Notes under the pieces: generated by a model | What the model saw: only the letters and a program-made list of their open reading frames with translations | Database searches by the model: none | Told to the model about the DNA's origin: nothing | Translations under genes and position numbers: made by a program | In this document: piece by piece, positions 55,950 to 64,000 of the stretch | Layout of the letters: every line of letters starts with the position of its first letter | How positions within the stretch are numbered: the first letter of the stretch is position 1 | Origin: Arsenicitalea aurantiaca | Lineage (GTDB): Bacteria; Pseudomonadota; Alphaproteobacteria; Rhizobiales; Devosiaceae | Assembly: GCF_003994485.1 (NCBI RefSeq) | Contig: NZ_RZNJ01000004.1 | Location: 372,001 to 436,000 of the forward strand | Direction of reading: 5' to 3' | Length of the DNA: 64,000 nt

Positions 55950-56663
55950 ATGCCAAGTCCTTTCATCGCCGCGCTTTTTCTCGCCGCCCTGCATGTGCTG
56001 ACGCCGCTGCTCGGCTTCCACGCGCGCGCCCCACGCAGTCCGCTCGTCTCGATTTCTGGTGGAATTGCAATAGCTTACGTCTTCCTCCACCTGCTCCCCG
56101 AACTCGCGGCCGCGGAATATGAGCACTTCGCCGAGACCGGCCCGCTGGGGGGCGAGCGCCTCCTCTTCTCGGCCGCACTTTTGGGCCTCGTCGTCTTCTA
56201 TGGCCTTGAACATGCTGTGAAAATTTCGCGCAAGGAGAGCTCGGACGATACCCCGTCACCCTTCGCCTTCCGCCTCCACCTCACCGCCTTCGCCCTCTAT
56301 AACGGCCTGGTCGGCTATCTGCTAATGGCGGGTGGCCTCGTCGAAGGCCAGTCCCCCTGGCCCTTCGCCCTCGCTATGTCCTTGCATTTCCTCGTGAATG
56401 ATCGCCGCTTCGCGGTTCACCACAAGGCGCGCTACGCCCGTTGGGGCCGCTGGGTGCTGGCGGGCTCCGTGCTGGTCGGCGCGCTTGCCGGTGCGATGAC
56501 GCTGCTCGGCGCGCAGGCGATAGCCCTGCTCCTCGCCTTTCTCGGCGGCGGTATCATATTGAATGTATTGAGAGAAGAGCTGCCGCCCGAGCGGGACGGC
56601 AGCTTCTGGTTCCTCGGCCTCGGCGTCCTCGCCTATGGCGCAGTGACGCTCGCGATCGGCTGA
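55950..56663 (+). CDS. Polytopic inner-membrane protein, distantly ZIP-like
   Basis: 237 residues from the ATG at 55950 with GGGGAGAAATC ahead; 31 more open codons upstream lack support. About seven hydrophobic helices are visible. Polar residues inside helices recall ZIP metal transporters: GIAIAYVFLHLLPELAAAEYEHF and AMSLHFLVNDRRFAVHHK. The match is weak, as canonical HxxxE pairs of ZIP helices IV and V are not clear, so the function stays open. Its last 31 bp overlap the convergent ABC ATPase gene. Confidence 0.75.
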   Translation: MPSPFIAALFLAALHVLTPLLGFHARAPRSPLVSISGGIAIAYVFLHLLPELAAAEYEHFAETGPLGGERLLFSAALLGLVVFYGLEHAVKISRKESSDDTPSPFAFRLHLTAFALYNGLVGYLLMAGGLVEGQSPWPFALAMSLHFLVNDRRFAVHHKARYARWGRWVLAGSVLVGALAGAMTLLGAQAIALLLAFLGGGIILNVLREELPPERDGSFWFLGLGVLAYGAVTLAIG

Positions 56664-57670
56664 GCGGGCCCGTCCGGGATCCGGCCCTCCTCGATCCCGT
56701 GGCATGCCACGGGCTGCCCGCGCCATGGCTTCAGCGCCGGCACTTCGATGCGGCAGCGCTCATTGGCGAACGGGCAGCGGGGGTTGAAAGCGCAGCCGGA
56801 TGGGGGGTTTAGCGGGGAGGGGATCTCTCCCTCCACCTTCTTGCGCCGGCGTCCGGTCATCTCGACATCGGGCACCGCATCGAGCAGCATCCGGGTATAG
56901 GGGTGCTGCGGCCGGGCAAAGAGATCGTGCGATGGCGCGACCTCCACGAGCCGCCCGAGATAGAGCACGCCGATCCGGTTCGCCATGTGCCGCACGACCG
57001 ACAGATTGTGCGAGATGAAGACGTAAGTGAGCCCGAATTCGGCCTGCAAGTCCTTCATCAGATTGAGGATTTGTGCCTGGACTGAAACGTCGAGCGCCGA
57101 TGTCGGCTCGTCACAGACGATGAATTCGGGGTTTGCCGCCAGGGCCCGGGCGATGGCCACGCGCTGCCGCTGCCCCCCGGAGAACTGGTGGGGAAACTTC
57201 GCCCCGTCTTCGGGTGAAAGCCCCACGAGGCTCAGCAGTTCGCCCACCCGCTTGCGCCGCTCGCGATCGGATTTGTGGGTATTGAAGACCTTGAGCGGCT
57301 CCGCAACAATCTCGGTCACCCGCCAGCGCGGATTGAGGCTTGCGAAGGGATCCTGAAAGATCATCTGGAAGCGGCGCCGCAGCCGCCGGGCTTCCGCGCC
57401 CTTGAGCCCGCGCGCAAGCGACTTGCCATCAAAGATGATCTCGCCGTCGGACGGCTTGAGAAGCCCGACGATGAGCCGCGCGATGGTGGACTTGCCCGAG
57501 CCCGATTCTCCAACCAGCGCAAAGGTTTCGCCCTTGGCGATCTCGAAGCTCACATCATCGACGGCCCGCACGTGCACGCGCGGAATGCGTTCGATCACGC
57601 GGTTGAGCCAGGGTTTGGAGACGTCGAACCGGCGCGAAAGGTGCCGAACGTCGAGAAGGGGGGCGCTCAT
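56633..57670 (-). CDS. Peptide/nickel-type ABC transporter ATP-binding protein (OppF/DppF-like)
   Basis: 345 residues. Walker A GESGSGKSTIARLI, Q-loop IFQDPFASLNPRW, signature FSGGQRQRVAIARAL, Walker B FIVCDEPTSALDVSVQAQ and switch histidine ISHNLSV are intact. The C-terminal OppF-type extension carries the iron-sulfur-like cysteine cluster (CAFNPRCPFANERCRIEVP) typical of the dipeptide/oligopeptide branch. It is the last gene of the importer operon and overlaps the other ATPase gene by 4 bp (ATGA). Confidence 0.93.
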   Translation of the reverse strand: MSAPLLDVRHLSRRFDVSKPWLNRVIERIPRVHVRAVDDVSFEIAKGETFALVGESGSGKSTIARLIVGLLKPSDGEIIFDGKSLARGLKGAEARRLRRRFQMIFQDPFASLNPRWRVTEIVAEPLKVFNTHKSDRERRKRVGELLSLVGLSPEDGAKFPHQFSGGQRQRVAIARALAANPEFIVCDEPTSALDVSVQAQILNLMKDLQAEFGLTYVFISHNLSVVRHMANRIGVLYLGRLVEVAPSHDLFARPQHPYTRMLLDAVPDVEMTGRRRKKVEGEIPSPLNPPSGCAFNPRCPFANERCRIEVPALKPWRGQPVACHGIEEGRIPDGPAQPIASVTAP

Positions 57671-58647
57671 GCGGGCGTCACCTCGGGATAAAGCCAGCAG
57701 GCGACCCGACGGTCCGGAGCTACCGGATCGGCATCGGGCCGCTCGATGCGGCAGCGGTCGAAGACTTTCGGGCAGCGCGGGTTGAACGGACAGCCCTTGG
57801 GAATGGCCGAGAGCCGCGGCATCGAACCGGGGATCTGCAGCAGCCGGTCGAGATCGGTGGTGAGCGAGGGGATCGAGCCCATCAGCCCCTGCGTATAAGG
57901 ATGGAAGGCGTTCTTGATGACGTCCCGCACCGGCCCGATCTCGGCGAGCCGGCCCGCATACATCACCGCCACCCGATCGGCGGTCTCGGCGATCACGCCC
58001 ATGTCGTGGGTGACGAGCATGATGGCGGCATTGCGCTCCCGGCAGAGCTCCTTCATCACATCGATGATCTGGGCCTGCACCGAAACGTCGAGCGCGGTGG
58101 TCGGCTCGTCGGCGATCACGAGGTCCGGCTCCGCGCAGAGCGCAAGCGCGATCACCACGCGCTGGCGCATCCCGCCCGAAAACTGGTGCGGATAATCGTC
58201 GATCCGCCGGGCCGCATCCGGAATGCCGACATCATCGAGAAGCTTGATCGCGCGCTTTCTCGCTTCGGCTTCGCCCACATGCAGATGGGTGCGGATCGTC
58301 TCGATGATCTGCTGGGAGATCCGGTAGAGCGGGTTGAGCGAGGTCAGCGGATCCTGGAAGATCATGCCGATCCGGCGCCCGCGAATGGCGCGCATCGCGT
58401 CCGGCGCGATGTTGTCGATCCTTTCGCCCTTGAGCCGGATTTCTCCGCCCGAAATGCGCCCGGGAGGCTCGATGAGCCCGATGACGGCGGCGCCGGTCAT
58501 GGATTTGCCAGCGCCCGATTCACCCACCACGCCCAGCACTTCGCCAGCCATGATGTCGAACGAGATGTCGTCCACGGCCGTCAGCACCCCACGTCGCGTG
58601 GGGAACTGGACGGTCAGGTTCTTAACCGAGAGAACGGGTTCGGCCAT
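57667..58647 (-). CDS. Peptide/nickel-type ABC transporter ATP-binding protein (OppD/DppD-like)
   Basis: 326 residues from the ATG at 58647, whose first base is the last base of the preceding gene's stop codon (TGATG). Motifs: Walker A GESGAGKSMTGAAV, Q-loop IFQDPLTSLNPLYR, signature FSGGMRQRVVIALAL, Walker B LVIADEPTTALDVSVQAQ, His-switch VTHDMGV. The C-terminal cluster CPFNPRCPKVFDRCRIERP is present as in OppD/DppD. It forms a heterodimer with the OppF-like subunit to power import. Confidence 0.93.
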   Translation of the reverse strand: MAEPVLSVKNLTVQFPTRRGVLTAVDDISFDIMAGEVLGVVGESGAGKSMTGAAVIGLIEPPGRISGGEIRLKGERIDNIAPDAMRAIRGRRIGMIFQDPLTSLNPLYRISQQIIETIRTHLHVGEAEARKRAIKLLDDVGIPDAARRIDDYPHQFSGGMRQRVVIALALCAEPDLVIADEPTTALDVSVQAQIIDVMKELCRERNAAIMLVTHDMGVIAETADRVAVMYAGRLAEIGPVRDVIKNAFHPYTQGLMGSIPSLTTDLDRLLQIPGSMPRLSAIPKGCPFNPRCPKVFDRCRIERPDADPVAPDRRVACWLYPEVTPA

Positions 58648-59624
58648 CAGCGCAACTTGGGGTTGAGGGCATCGCGCAGCCAGTCGCCCAGAAGGTTGAC
58701 CGAAAGCGCGAGCAGGATGAGCGTTATGGCGGGGAAGAGCAGGATCCACCATTCGCCCGAGAACAGGAATTGCTGGCCGATCCGGATCAGCGTCCCGAGC
58801 GAAGGCTGGGTGGGCGGAACGCCGACCCCGAGGAAGGAGAGCGTCGCCTCCTCGATGATGGCGAGCGCAAGCCCGATGGTGGCGATGACCAGCACCGGCC
58901 CCATTACATTGGGCAGAACATGGCGCACGAGGATGACGATGGGGTGCACGCCCATGATCCGGGCGGCGGACACATAGTCCTTCTGCCGCTCCACCATGGT
59001 GGCGCCCCGCACCGTGCGGGCGAACTGCGCCCAGTTCGAAAGCCCGATGGCCACGATCAGGACCCAGACCGCCGCGCCTTCCTGCTGGCTCGGCGGGATG
59101 AGCCCGCGCGCTATCCCGAAGATGAGGAGCGCGATGAGAATGGCCGGGAACGAGAGCTGGATGTCCGCGATACGCATGATCACCGCATCGAGCGTCCCGC
59201 CATTATAGCCGGCGGCAAGCCCCAGAGAGATGCCGATGGCCATCGCAAACAGCGTCGCGAGCGCACCCACGAAAAGCGAAACGCGCAGCCCGTACATGAT
59301 GGTCGAGAGCACGTCGCGGCCCTGGTGGTCCGTACCGAGCGCGAAGTAATTGCCCGAGAACGACGTGGAATTCGGCGGGGTGAACCCGTCCATCAGGTTG
59401 AGGCTCGCCGGATTGAACGGGTTGTAGGGGGCGATCAGCGGGGCGAACACCGCCATCAGGATCAGCAGGAGCGCAATGATCGAGGCGATGATGGTGACGG
59501 GCGAGCGGGTGTAGGAATAGACGATGTCGCTGTCGAGGGCCTGGCGGATCCGCCCCGGCGGTTTGGGGGCGATCGGGCTTTGTTCGAGGGGCACGGCCGT
59601 GCCTGGCGTGTTGAGTTCGCTCAT
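58647..59624 (-). CDS. Peptide/nickel-type ABC transporter permease (OppC/DppC-like)
   Basis: 325 residues with a long N-terminus before the first helix (VTIIASIIALLLILMAVFAPLIAPYNP) and about six helices. The OppC N-terminal motif FALGTDHQGRDVLSTIMYGLRVSLFVG is clear, as is the cytoplasmic EAA loop YVSAARIMGVHPIVILVRHVLPNVMGPV that contacts the ATPases. The C-terminal LSVNLLGDWLRDALNPKLR is standard for this family. It pairs with the OppB-like permease encoded 4 bp upstream. Confidence 0.93.
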   Translation of the reverse strand: MSELNTPGTAVPLEQSPIAPKPPGRIRQALDSDIVYSYTRSPVTIIASIIALLLILMAVFAPLIAPYNPFNPASLNLMDGFTPPNSTSFSGNYFALGTDHQGRDVLSTIMYGLRVSLFVGALATLFAMAIGISLGLAAGYNGGTLDAVIMRIADIQLSFPAILIALLIFGIARGLIPPSQQEGAAVWVLIVAIGLSNWAQFARTVRGATMVERQKDYVSAARIMGVHPIVILVRHVLPNVMGPVLVIATIGLALAIIEEATLSFLGVGVPPTQPSLGTLIRIGQQFLFSGEWWILLFPAITLILLALSVNLLGDWLRDALNPKLR

Positions 59625-59628
59625 GGGC

Positions 59629-60612
59629 TTACTTTGCGCCTCCGGCGGCGTCCACGCGCAGGCGCGGATCGACCACGTAGTAGAGAATGTCGACGAGCAG
59701 GTTGATCACGACGAAGACGAGCGCGATGAACATGAGGTAGGCGGCCATCACCGGCACGTCGACGACCTGCACCGAATTGATGAAGAGCGATCCCACCCCG
59801 GGCCATTGGAAGACCGTCTCGGTCACGATCGCAAAGGCAATCACCGAGCCGAGCTGGAGCCCGGTGATGGTGATGACCGGCACGAGCGTGTTCTTGAGGG
59901 CGTGGCCGAAATGGATCGCGCGCTGGGAGAGCCCGCGGGCGCGTGCGAACCGGATGTATTCGGTGCGCATGACCTCGAGCATCTCGGCCCGCACGAGCCG
60001 CATGATCAGCGTCAGCTGGAAGAGCGAGAGCGTGATTGCCGGCAGGATCAGCGAGCGCAGGCCGGATTCGGTCAGAAGCCCGGTGCGCCAGAACCCGAGG
60101 TCCACCGTCTGGCCGCGCCCGAAAGAGGGCAGCCATTGCAGCTCGACCGCGAAGATGTAGATGAGCCCGATGCCGATGAGGAAGGTGGGCAGCGATACGC
60201 CGACGAGTGAGGCAGACATGATGAAGCCCGAAAGCCAGCTGCCGCGCTTGAGTGCCGTGAAGACCCCGAGCCCGACCCCGAAGACGAGCGCGATCAGCGC
60301 CGAGGCGAAGGCCAGCTCGATCGTTGCGGGCAGCCGCTCGAGGATGAGCTGGCTCACCGGCTGCTGCAGGCGATAGGAAATGCCGAATTCGCCGCGCACC
60401 GCATTGCCGATGAAGCGGCCGAACTGCACGTAGAACGGGTCGTTGAGCCCGAGCCGGTCGCGCATGATCTCCTGGTCTTCGAGACGCGTGTCGACACCGA
60501 CCATCGAAGCGATGGGGTCGCCGACATAGCGGAAGACCATGAAGGCGATCAGGGCCACGACGAGCATGACGATGACCGATTGCGCGAGGCGCCGGAGGAT
60601 GAAGGCCAGCAT
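59629..60612 (-). CDS. Peptide/nickel-type ABC transporter permease (OppB/DppB-like)
   Basis: 327 residues starting MLAFILRRLAQSVIVMLVVALIAF, the typical OppB/DppB beginning. EAA loop: YIRFARARGLSQRAIHFGHALKNTLVPVITITGLQLG. The final VDILYYVVDPRLRV is the family C-terminus, here with a short tail. It is separated from the binding-protein gene by 77 bp that contain a stable hairpin. Confidence 0.93.
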   Translation of the reverse strand: MLAFILRRLAQSVIVMLVVALIAFMVFRYVGDPIASMVGVDTRLEDQEIMRDRLGLNDPFYVQFGRFIGNAVRGEFGISYRLQQPVSQLILERLPATIELAFASALIALVFGVGLGVFTALKRGSWLSGFIMSASLVGVSLPTFLIGIGLIYIFAVELQWLPSFGRGQTVDLGFWRTGLLTESGLRSLILPAITLSLFQLTLIMRLVRAEMLEVMRTEYIRFARARGLSQRAIHFGHALKNTLVPVITITGLQLGSVIAFAIVTETVFQWPGVGSLFINSVQVVDVPVMAAYLMFIALVFVVINLLVDILYYVVDPRLRVDAAGGAK

Positions 60613-60639
60613 GGTGGTCTCCGATCAAGATACCAAACC

Positions 60640-60668
60640 GCCGCGCCGGAGGTGCGCTCCGACGCGGC
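60640..60668. other. Intergenic mRNA hairpin between binding-protein and permease genes
   Basis: A 12-bp stem GCCGCGCCGGAG / CTCCGACGCGGC (one G-T type mismatch) with a 5-base loop. Hairpins in this position commonly protect the binding-protein mRNA and reduce read-through into the permease genes, giving an excess of binding protein. Confidence 0.55.
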
Positions 60669-60689
60669 GTTCAGACGTTTTAACGGGGA

Positions 60690-62273
60690 CTATTCGCCGA
60701 AGGTGACCGTGGTCAGCATCGGCTGGTTCTCCGGATGCACGGCGAGCGTGATGTCGTCGCGCATCGCATAGGCCAGCACCTGGTTGTGGATCGGCAGGAG
60801 CACGCGGTCTTCCTGCACGGTCGCCCAGATTTCCGCCACTGTGGCGTCACGCACGGCGGTGTCGACCTCGGTGCCGAGCGACTGGATCATCTCGTCGAGC
60901 TCGGGGTTCGAGTAGAGCCCGCCATTGTAGGCGCCGTAGCTGCCGTCCTTGGTGTGGATCAGATCGTTGAACACATAGGCGCTGTCGAAGGTCGGAACGC
61001 CCCAGCCGAGCAGGTAGAAATCGGTCTGGTTGCTGGTCACGAGCGGCGAATGCTGCGCAACCGGCCGCGAGGCCAGCGTCACCTGGATGCCGATCTGGCC
61101 GAGCATGCCGACGACGGCCTGGCTGATCGCTTCGTCGTTGACGTAGCGATTGTTGGGCGTGTCGAGCGTCACGGTGAACCCGTCGGGATAGCCGGCTTCG
61201 GCAAGCAGTTCGCGGGCGCGCTCGAGATCGGGCGCGGAATAGGCGTTGAGCTCTTCGGTCCAGCCCGCAACGAAGGGCGGGTTGGCGACGCCGGTCGGGA
61301 TCGACTGGCCGCGCATCACGACGCGCTGGATGGCGTCGCGATCGATCGCGAGGTGCATGGCTTCGCGCACCAGCGGATCGTTGAAGGGGTTGCGGTCGGT
61401 GATGTTGGAGGACGCCAGCGGCTCCTCGCCGAACTTGTAGCCGAAATAGATGACGCGGTTTTCAGGGCCGGTCTCGACCTTGATGCCGTCGGTCGAGGAG
61501 AGGCGCTCCACGTCCTGCACCGGCACGTCCTGTACGATGTCGACCTCGCCCGAGAGCAGGGCGGCGATACGGGTCGCGTTCTCGGCGATGGGCAGATAGA
61601 TGATCTCGGTGACCGCCGGAGCCTCTTCGGCCCAGTGGTTCTCGTTCAGCGTCAGCACGCTGCGGACGTCCACTTCGCGCGAGGTCAGCACGTACGGGCC
61701 CGTGCCGTTCGTGTTGCGCACCGCGTAATTGTCTTCGCCGGCGGCATAGTCCTGCACCTCGACCACGTCATTGGCCTCGGACCAGGTCTTGTCCATGATG
61801 AAGGTGTTGGTCAGGTTGTTGGGATAGAGCGGGCTCGGCCCGGCCATCTTCACTTCGACCGTGTGGTCGTCGACGGCGGTCACGCTTTCCACGTCCACAT
61901 GCAGCTGGCGCATGTTGGATTTTTCCGAACGCGCGCGATCGAGCGAGAACACCACGTCTTCGGCGGTGAATTCGGCGCCGTCATGGAAGGTGACGCCCTG
62001 CCGGAGGGTGAAGACCCAGACGGTGGGATCTTCCTCGCTCACCGCCCATTCGGTCGCGAGCCGCGGCTGCAGATTGCCCTCGACGTCGCGGTCGACGAGC
62101 GTCTCGTAGATGTGGTGCGCAAAATTGTGCGTCACGCCCTGGTTCTGCGAATGCGGATCGAGGGTCAGCGCATCGCTGGCGCGTGCCCAGCGAACGGTCT
62201 CCGCGCTGGCCGCGCTGACGAGGATCGAGCTCGCAAGCAGCGCCGCCCCGATACGGGTGAGTGCCGATGTCAT
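60690..62273 (-). CDS. Periplasmic substrate-binding protein, peptide/nickel family (SBP_bac_5)
   Basis: 527 residues from the ATG at 62273, with a signal peptide RIGAALLASSILVSAASAETV. Family landmarks: TVRWARASDALTLDPHSQNQGVTHNFAHHIYETLVDRD, the signature region WVFTLRQGVTFHDGAEFTAEDVVFSLDRA, FNDPLVREAMHLAIDRDAI and ELLAEAGYPDGFTVTLDTPN. It captures the substrate in the periplasm and delivers it to the permease pair encoded downstream. The ligand (peptides, opines or other) cannot be told from sequence. It is the first gene of the operon. Confidence 0.93.
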   Translation of the reverse strand: MTSALTRIGAALLASSILVSAASAETVRWARASDALTLDPHSQNQGVTHNFAHHIYETLVDRDVEGNLQPRLATEWAVSEEDPTVWVFTLRQGVTFHDGAEFTAEDVVFSLDRARSEKSNMRQLHVDVESVTAVDDHTVEVKMAGPSPLYPNNLTNTFIMDKTWSEANDVVEVQDYAAGEDNYAVRNTNGTGPYVLTSREVDVRSVLTLNENHWAEEAPAVTEIIYLPIAENATRIAALLSGEVDIVQDVPVQDVERLSSTDGIKVETGPENRVIYFGYKFGEEPLASSNITDRNPFNDPLVREAMHLAIDRDAIQRVVMRGQSIPTGVANPPFVAGWTEELNAYSAPDLERARELLAEAGYPDGFTVTLDTPNNRYVNDEAISQAVVGMLGQIGIQVTLASRPVAQHSPLVTSNQTDFYLLGWGVPTFDSAYVFNDLIHTKDGSYGAYNGGLYSNPELDEMIQSLGTEVDTAVRDATVAEIWATVQEDRVLLPIHNQVLAYAMRDDITLAVHPENQPMLTTVTFGE

Positions 62274-62375
62274 CTCTTTTAGTCTCCCATTTCCCGAAAA
62301 TTCTGCCTGCCATTGCGTATCGGGCAAGCTTGGTCGCCAACAAAGCCTGTTTTTTTCGCGCGCGCAATGGGGAGT

Positions 62376-62391
62376 TTGACCATTTGGTCAA
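62376..62391. promoter_or_regulatory. 16-bp inverted repeat TTGACCA-TT-TGGTCAA
   Basis: A perfect 7-bp dyad with a 2-bp centre, about 100 bp upstream of the binding-protein gene and also upstream of the divergent secreted-protein gene. Its form suits a GntR- or similar dimeric repressor controlling the importer operon. Confidence 0.5.
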
Positions 62392-62493
62392 TTCTGTCAC
62401 ATCCGCGGCAGGCGCGGCGGTTCCGGGGCATTCTCTTGCGTCTCCTGCGGCGCTCTGCTGAGATTGCCCCTCGACCCGGTGAGGAGGCCGTTG

Positions 62494-63000
62494 ATGCTAG
62501 CCCTACGCGTCCTTGCGACGCTCCTCATTGCCGGCGCTGCGCTGCCGGTTTTCGCGCAGGCGCCGGGATGGAGCTATTCACCCCTGCCCGGAGAGGGGGA
62601 CCGTGCGGCCATGGGCTGCGCGGATGACGCTCCGGCTGGCGAGCATGCCTGTCTCGTCGTGCGCTGCGAGGACGATTTCTCGGTCGGCTTCTATGTCACG
62701 ACCAGCCGTCCGGGTGGCGATCTCGGCCTCTGGCGGATCACCATCGACAAGGAAGAGCGACCTTTCGACGGGGTTGCGACCGAGACCCCCTATGGTGCCC
62801 GGCTCAAGGGCGACGCCTTCTGGCTGCGCGACCGGCTCGAGCAGGGCACCCACGCACACATTCTTTCAGAGGAAGGACCGCTCCCGCCAGGCAGCAGCAT
62901 CTCGCTTGGGGGTTCGCTGCGCAACATCACCCTCGCGCTCGCCCATTGCGCGCCGCGGCGTCCGGCCCTGGTCGAACCGATGGCCGATCCGGGCGTTTAG
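62494..63000 (+). CDS. Secreted protein of unknown function
   Basis: 168 residues from the ATG at 62494 with a GAGGAGG ribosome binding site; the frame also opens at a TTG 30 bp earlier. The signal peptide is LRVLATLLIAGAALPVFAQ. The mature part contains four cysteines (MGCADDAPAGEHACLVVRCEDDF and, near the end, AHCAPR) and beta-strand patterns (FSVGFYVTTSRPGGDLGLWRITIDKEE). I do not recognise a named family. It is divergent from the importer operon and 45 bp before the aldo/keto reductase gene. Confidence 0.75.
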   Translation: MLALRVLATLLIAGAALPVFAQAPGWSYSPLPGEGDRAAMGCADDAPAGEHACLVVRCEDDFSVGFYVTTSRPGGDLGLWRITIDKEERPFDGVATETPYGARLKGDAFWLRDRLEQGTHAHILSEEGPLPPGSSISLGGSLRNITLALAHCAPRRPALVEPMADPGV

Positions 63001-63045
63001 TCCCTTGCCAGCTTTACGCCAGACCCTTCCCCAAGGAGAGCTTTC

Positions 63046-63972
63046 ATGCAGAGACGCCCGATCGGCCGGTCCGAACTCGTCATCGAGCCATTGGTGTTCG
63101 GCGGCAATGTGCTGGGATGGACGCTGGAGGAAGACGCCGCCTTCGATGTGCTCGACGCCTATCTCGAAGCCGGCTTCACCGCGATCGACACTGCCGACAT
63201 GTATGGCAAGGGTCGCAGCGAGGAGATCCTGGGGCGCTGGATGAAGAGCAGGGGCAATCGCGCCCAGATCCATCTCTTCACCAAGCTCGGCTCGGAAATG
63301 GGGCCCGGCAAGAAGGGCCTCTCGGCCGATTACGTGCGCGAGGCGGTCGAGGCCTCGCTCTCCCGGCTCCAGACCGACTACATCGATCTCTATCAGTGCC
63401 ACCGCCCCGACCCGGAAACCGGTCACGAGGAGACGTTGCGGGCGATGGACGTGCTCGTGCGCTCGGGCAAGGTACGCGCCATCGGGACCTCGAACTACAC
63501 CGCAGAGATGATCCGCGAGGCGCGCGAAATCTCGATCATCAAGTCCCTGCCGCGCTATGAGAGCGAGCAGCCGCTCTACAACCTCTATGACCGGGAGAGC
63601 TTCGAGGGGCCGCTGCAGCAGGCCTGCATCGAACTCGAAATCGGCGTGCTGCCCTATTTCAGTCTCGCTGCCGGTTTTCTTACGGGCAAATACCGGACCG
63701 ATGCGGATTTCAAGAAGGGTGCCCGCGGTCCGCGGGTCGAAAAGTACAATACCGACAAGGGGCGCCGCATCCTTGCCGCGCTCGATGCCGTCTCGGACCG
63801 CACTGGGGCAAGTCCGGCCGAGATTTCGCTTGCCTGGCTCGTCGCCCAGCCGGGGGTCACTGCACCCATCGCCTCTGCGACCTCACTCGAACAGCTGAAG
63901 ACACTGGTGGCCGGCGTCAGTCTCAAGCTTTCCGAGGAAGATCTGGAGACGCTGACCCAGGCTGGACGCTGA
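63046..63972 (+). CDS. Aldo/keto reductase
   Basis: 308 residues with an AAGGAGAG ribosome binding site. The NADPH-dependent (beta/alpha)8 family landmarks are present: AIDTADMYGKGRSEEILG (catalytic Asp and Tyr), the Lys in LFTKLGSE, the His in DLYQCHRPDP, VRAIGTSNYTAEMI, and the cofactor-binding end IASATSLEQLKTLV. It most resembles the YajO/Tas-like branch that acts on aldehydes or ketones; the physiological substrate is unknown. The stop at 63972 is inside the window. Confidence 0.92.
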   Translation: MQRRPIGRSELVIEPLVFGGNVLGWTLEEDAAFDVLDAYLEAGFTAIDTADMYGKGRSEEILGRWMKSRGNRAQIHLFTKLGSEMGPGKKGLSADYVREAVEASLSRLQTDYIDLYQCHRPDPETGHEETLRAMDVLVRSGKVRAIGTSNYTAEMIREAREISIIKSLPRYESEQPLYNLYDRESFEGPLQQACIELEIGVLPYFSLAAGFLTGKYRTDADFKKGARGPRVEKYNTDKGRRILAALDAVSDRTGASPAEISLAWLVAQPGVTAPIASATSLEQLKTLVAGVSLKLSEEDLETLTQAGR

Positions 63973-64000
63973 GCCCCGCTACCAGTCGAACGGTTCGGCC

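Noticed and set aside
63979-64000. Possible 3' end of a minus-strand gene (reading AEPFDW then stop) at the right edge
   Set aside because: Only seven codons are visible, too few to support a gene.

Overview
The window is a GC-rich, gene-dense chromosomal segment of an alphaproteobacterium. The order Hyphomicrobiales (Rhizobiales) is the best guess, possibly a Devosia/Pelagibacterium-like genus. The supporting signs are an Irr-type Fur regulator divergent from fabA-fabB, the mutM/ubiE-ubiB-dut group beside rpsT and dnaA, several HWE-type histidine kinases, and one TTAA-N7-TTAAC CtrA-type site. This placement is inference from gene content; no tRNA, rRNA, CRISPR array or insertion sequence was found. 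44 coding genes are listed; one is cut by the left edge.

Layout. 1-7.7 kb: a truncated HWE sensor kinase, a 2-hydroxyacid dehydrogenase, a secreted SH3 protein, irr, fabA-fabB, a MoeB/ThiF-like enzyme, a DUF2259 protein and dut. 7.7-22 kb: a housekeeping block with a lipoprotein, ubiB, ubiE, mutM, rpsT (with a clear promoter and terminator), dnaA, dnaN, recF, gyrB and a class A penicillin-binding protein. A ~780-bp AT-richer gap separates rpsT and dnaA; I see no DnaA-box cluster in it.

22-41.4 kb is the most interesting part. A 3988-residue cysteine-free RTX-type protein with an N-terminal LEPR-type motif lies between two sets of export genes. A TolC-like lipoprotein and a HlyD-like adaptor are transcribed divergently upstream. 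Downstream and co-directional are a small DUF3467 protein, a second membrane-anchored HlyD adaptor with a long cytoplasmic N-terminal region, and a PqqD-like/M50-metalloprotease/HlyD fusion. No ABC ATPase is encoded in the locus, so it looks like a dedicated giant-protein export system that replaces the usual type I ABC exporter with an M50-HlyD membrane protein. The 675-bp divergent control region is strikingly AT-rich and carries a perfect CtrA-type site.

41.4-51.8 kb: an RluA-type pseudouridine synthase, a lytic transglycosylase lipoprotein, a multi-PAS HWE kinase, then a KaiC-like ATPase followed 2 bp later by a hybrid histidine kinase, and polA. 51.8-53.9 kb is a small accessory island: four copies of one ~115-bp palindromic element alternate with a DUF559 nuclease-like gene and an orphan HsdR-N-like nuclease gene. 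54-64 kb: an L,D-transpeptidase, a small secreted protein, a SIMPL-domain protein, a polytopic membrane protein, a complete peptide/nickel-type ABC importer operon with an upstream 16-bp inverted repeat and an intergenic mRNA hairpin, a secreted protein and an aldo/keto reductase.
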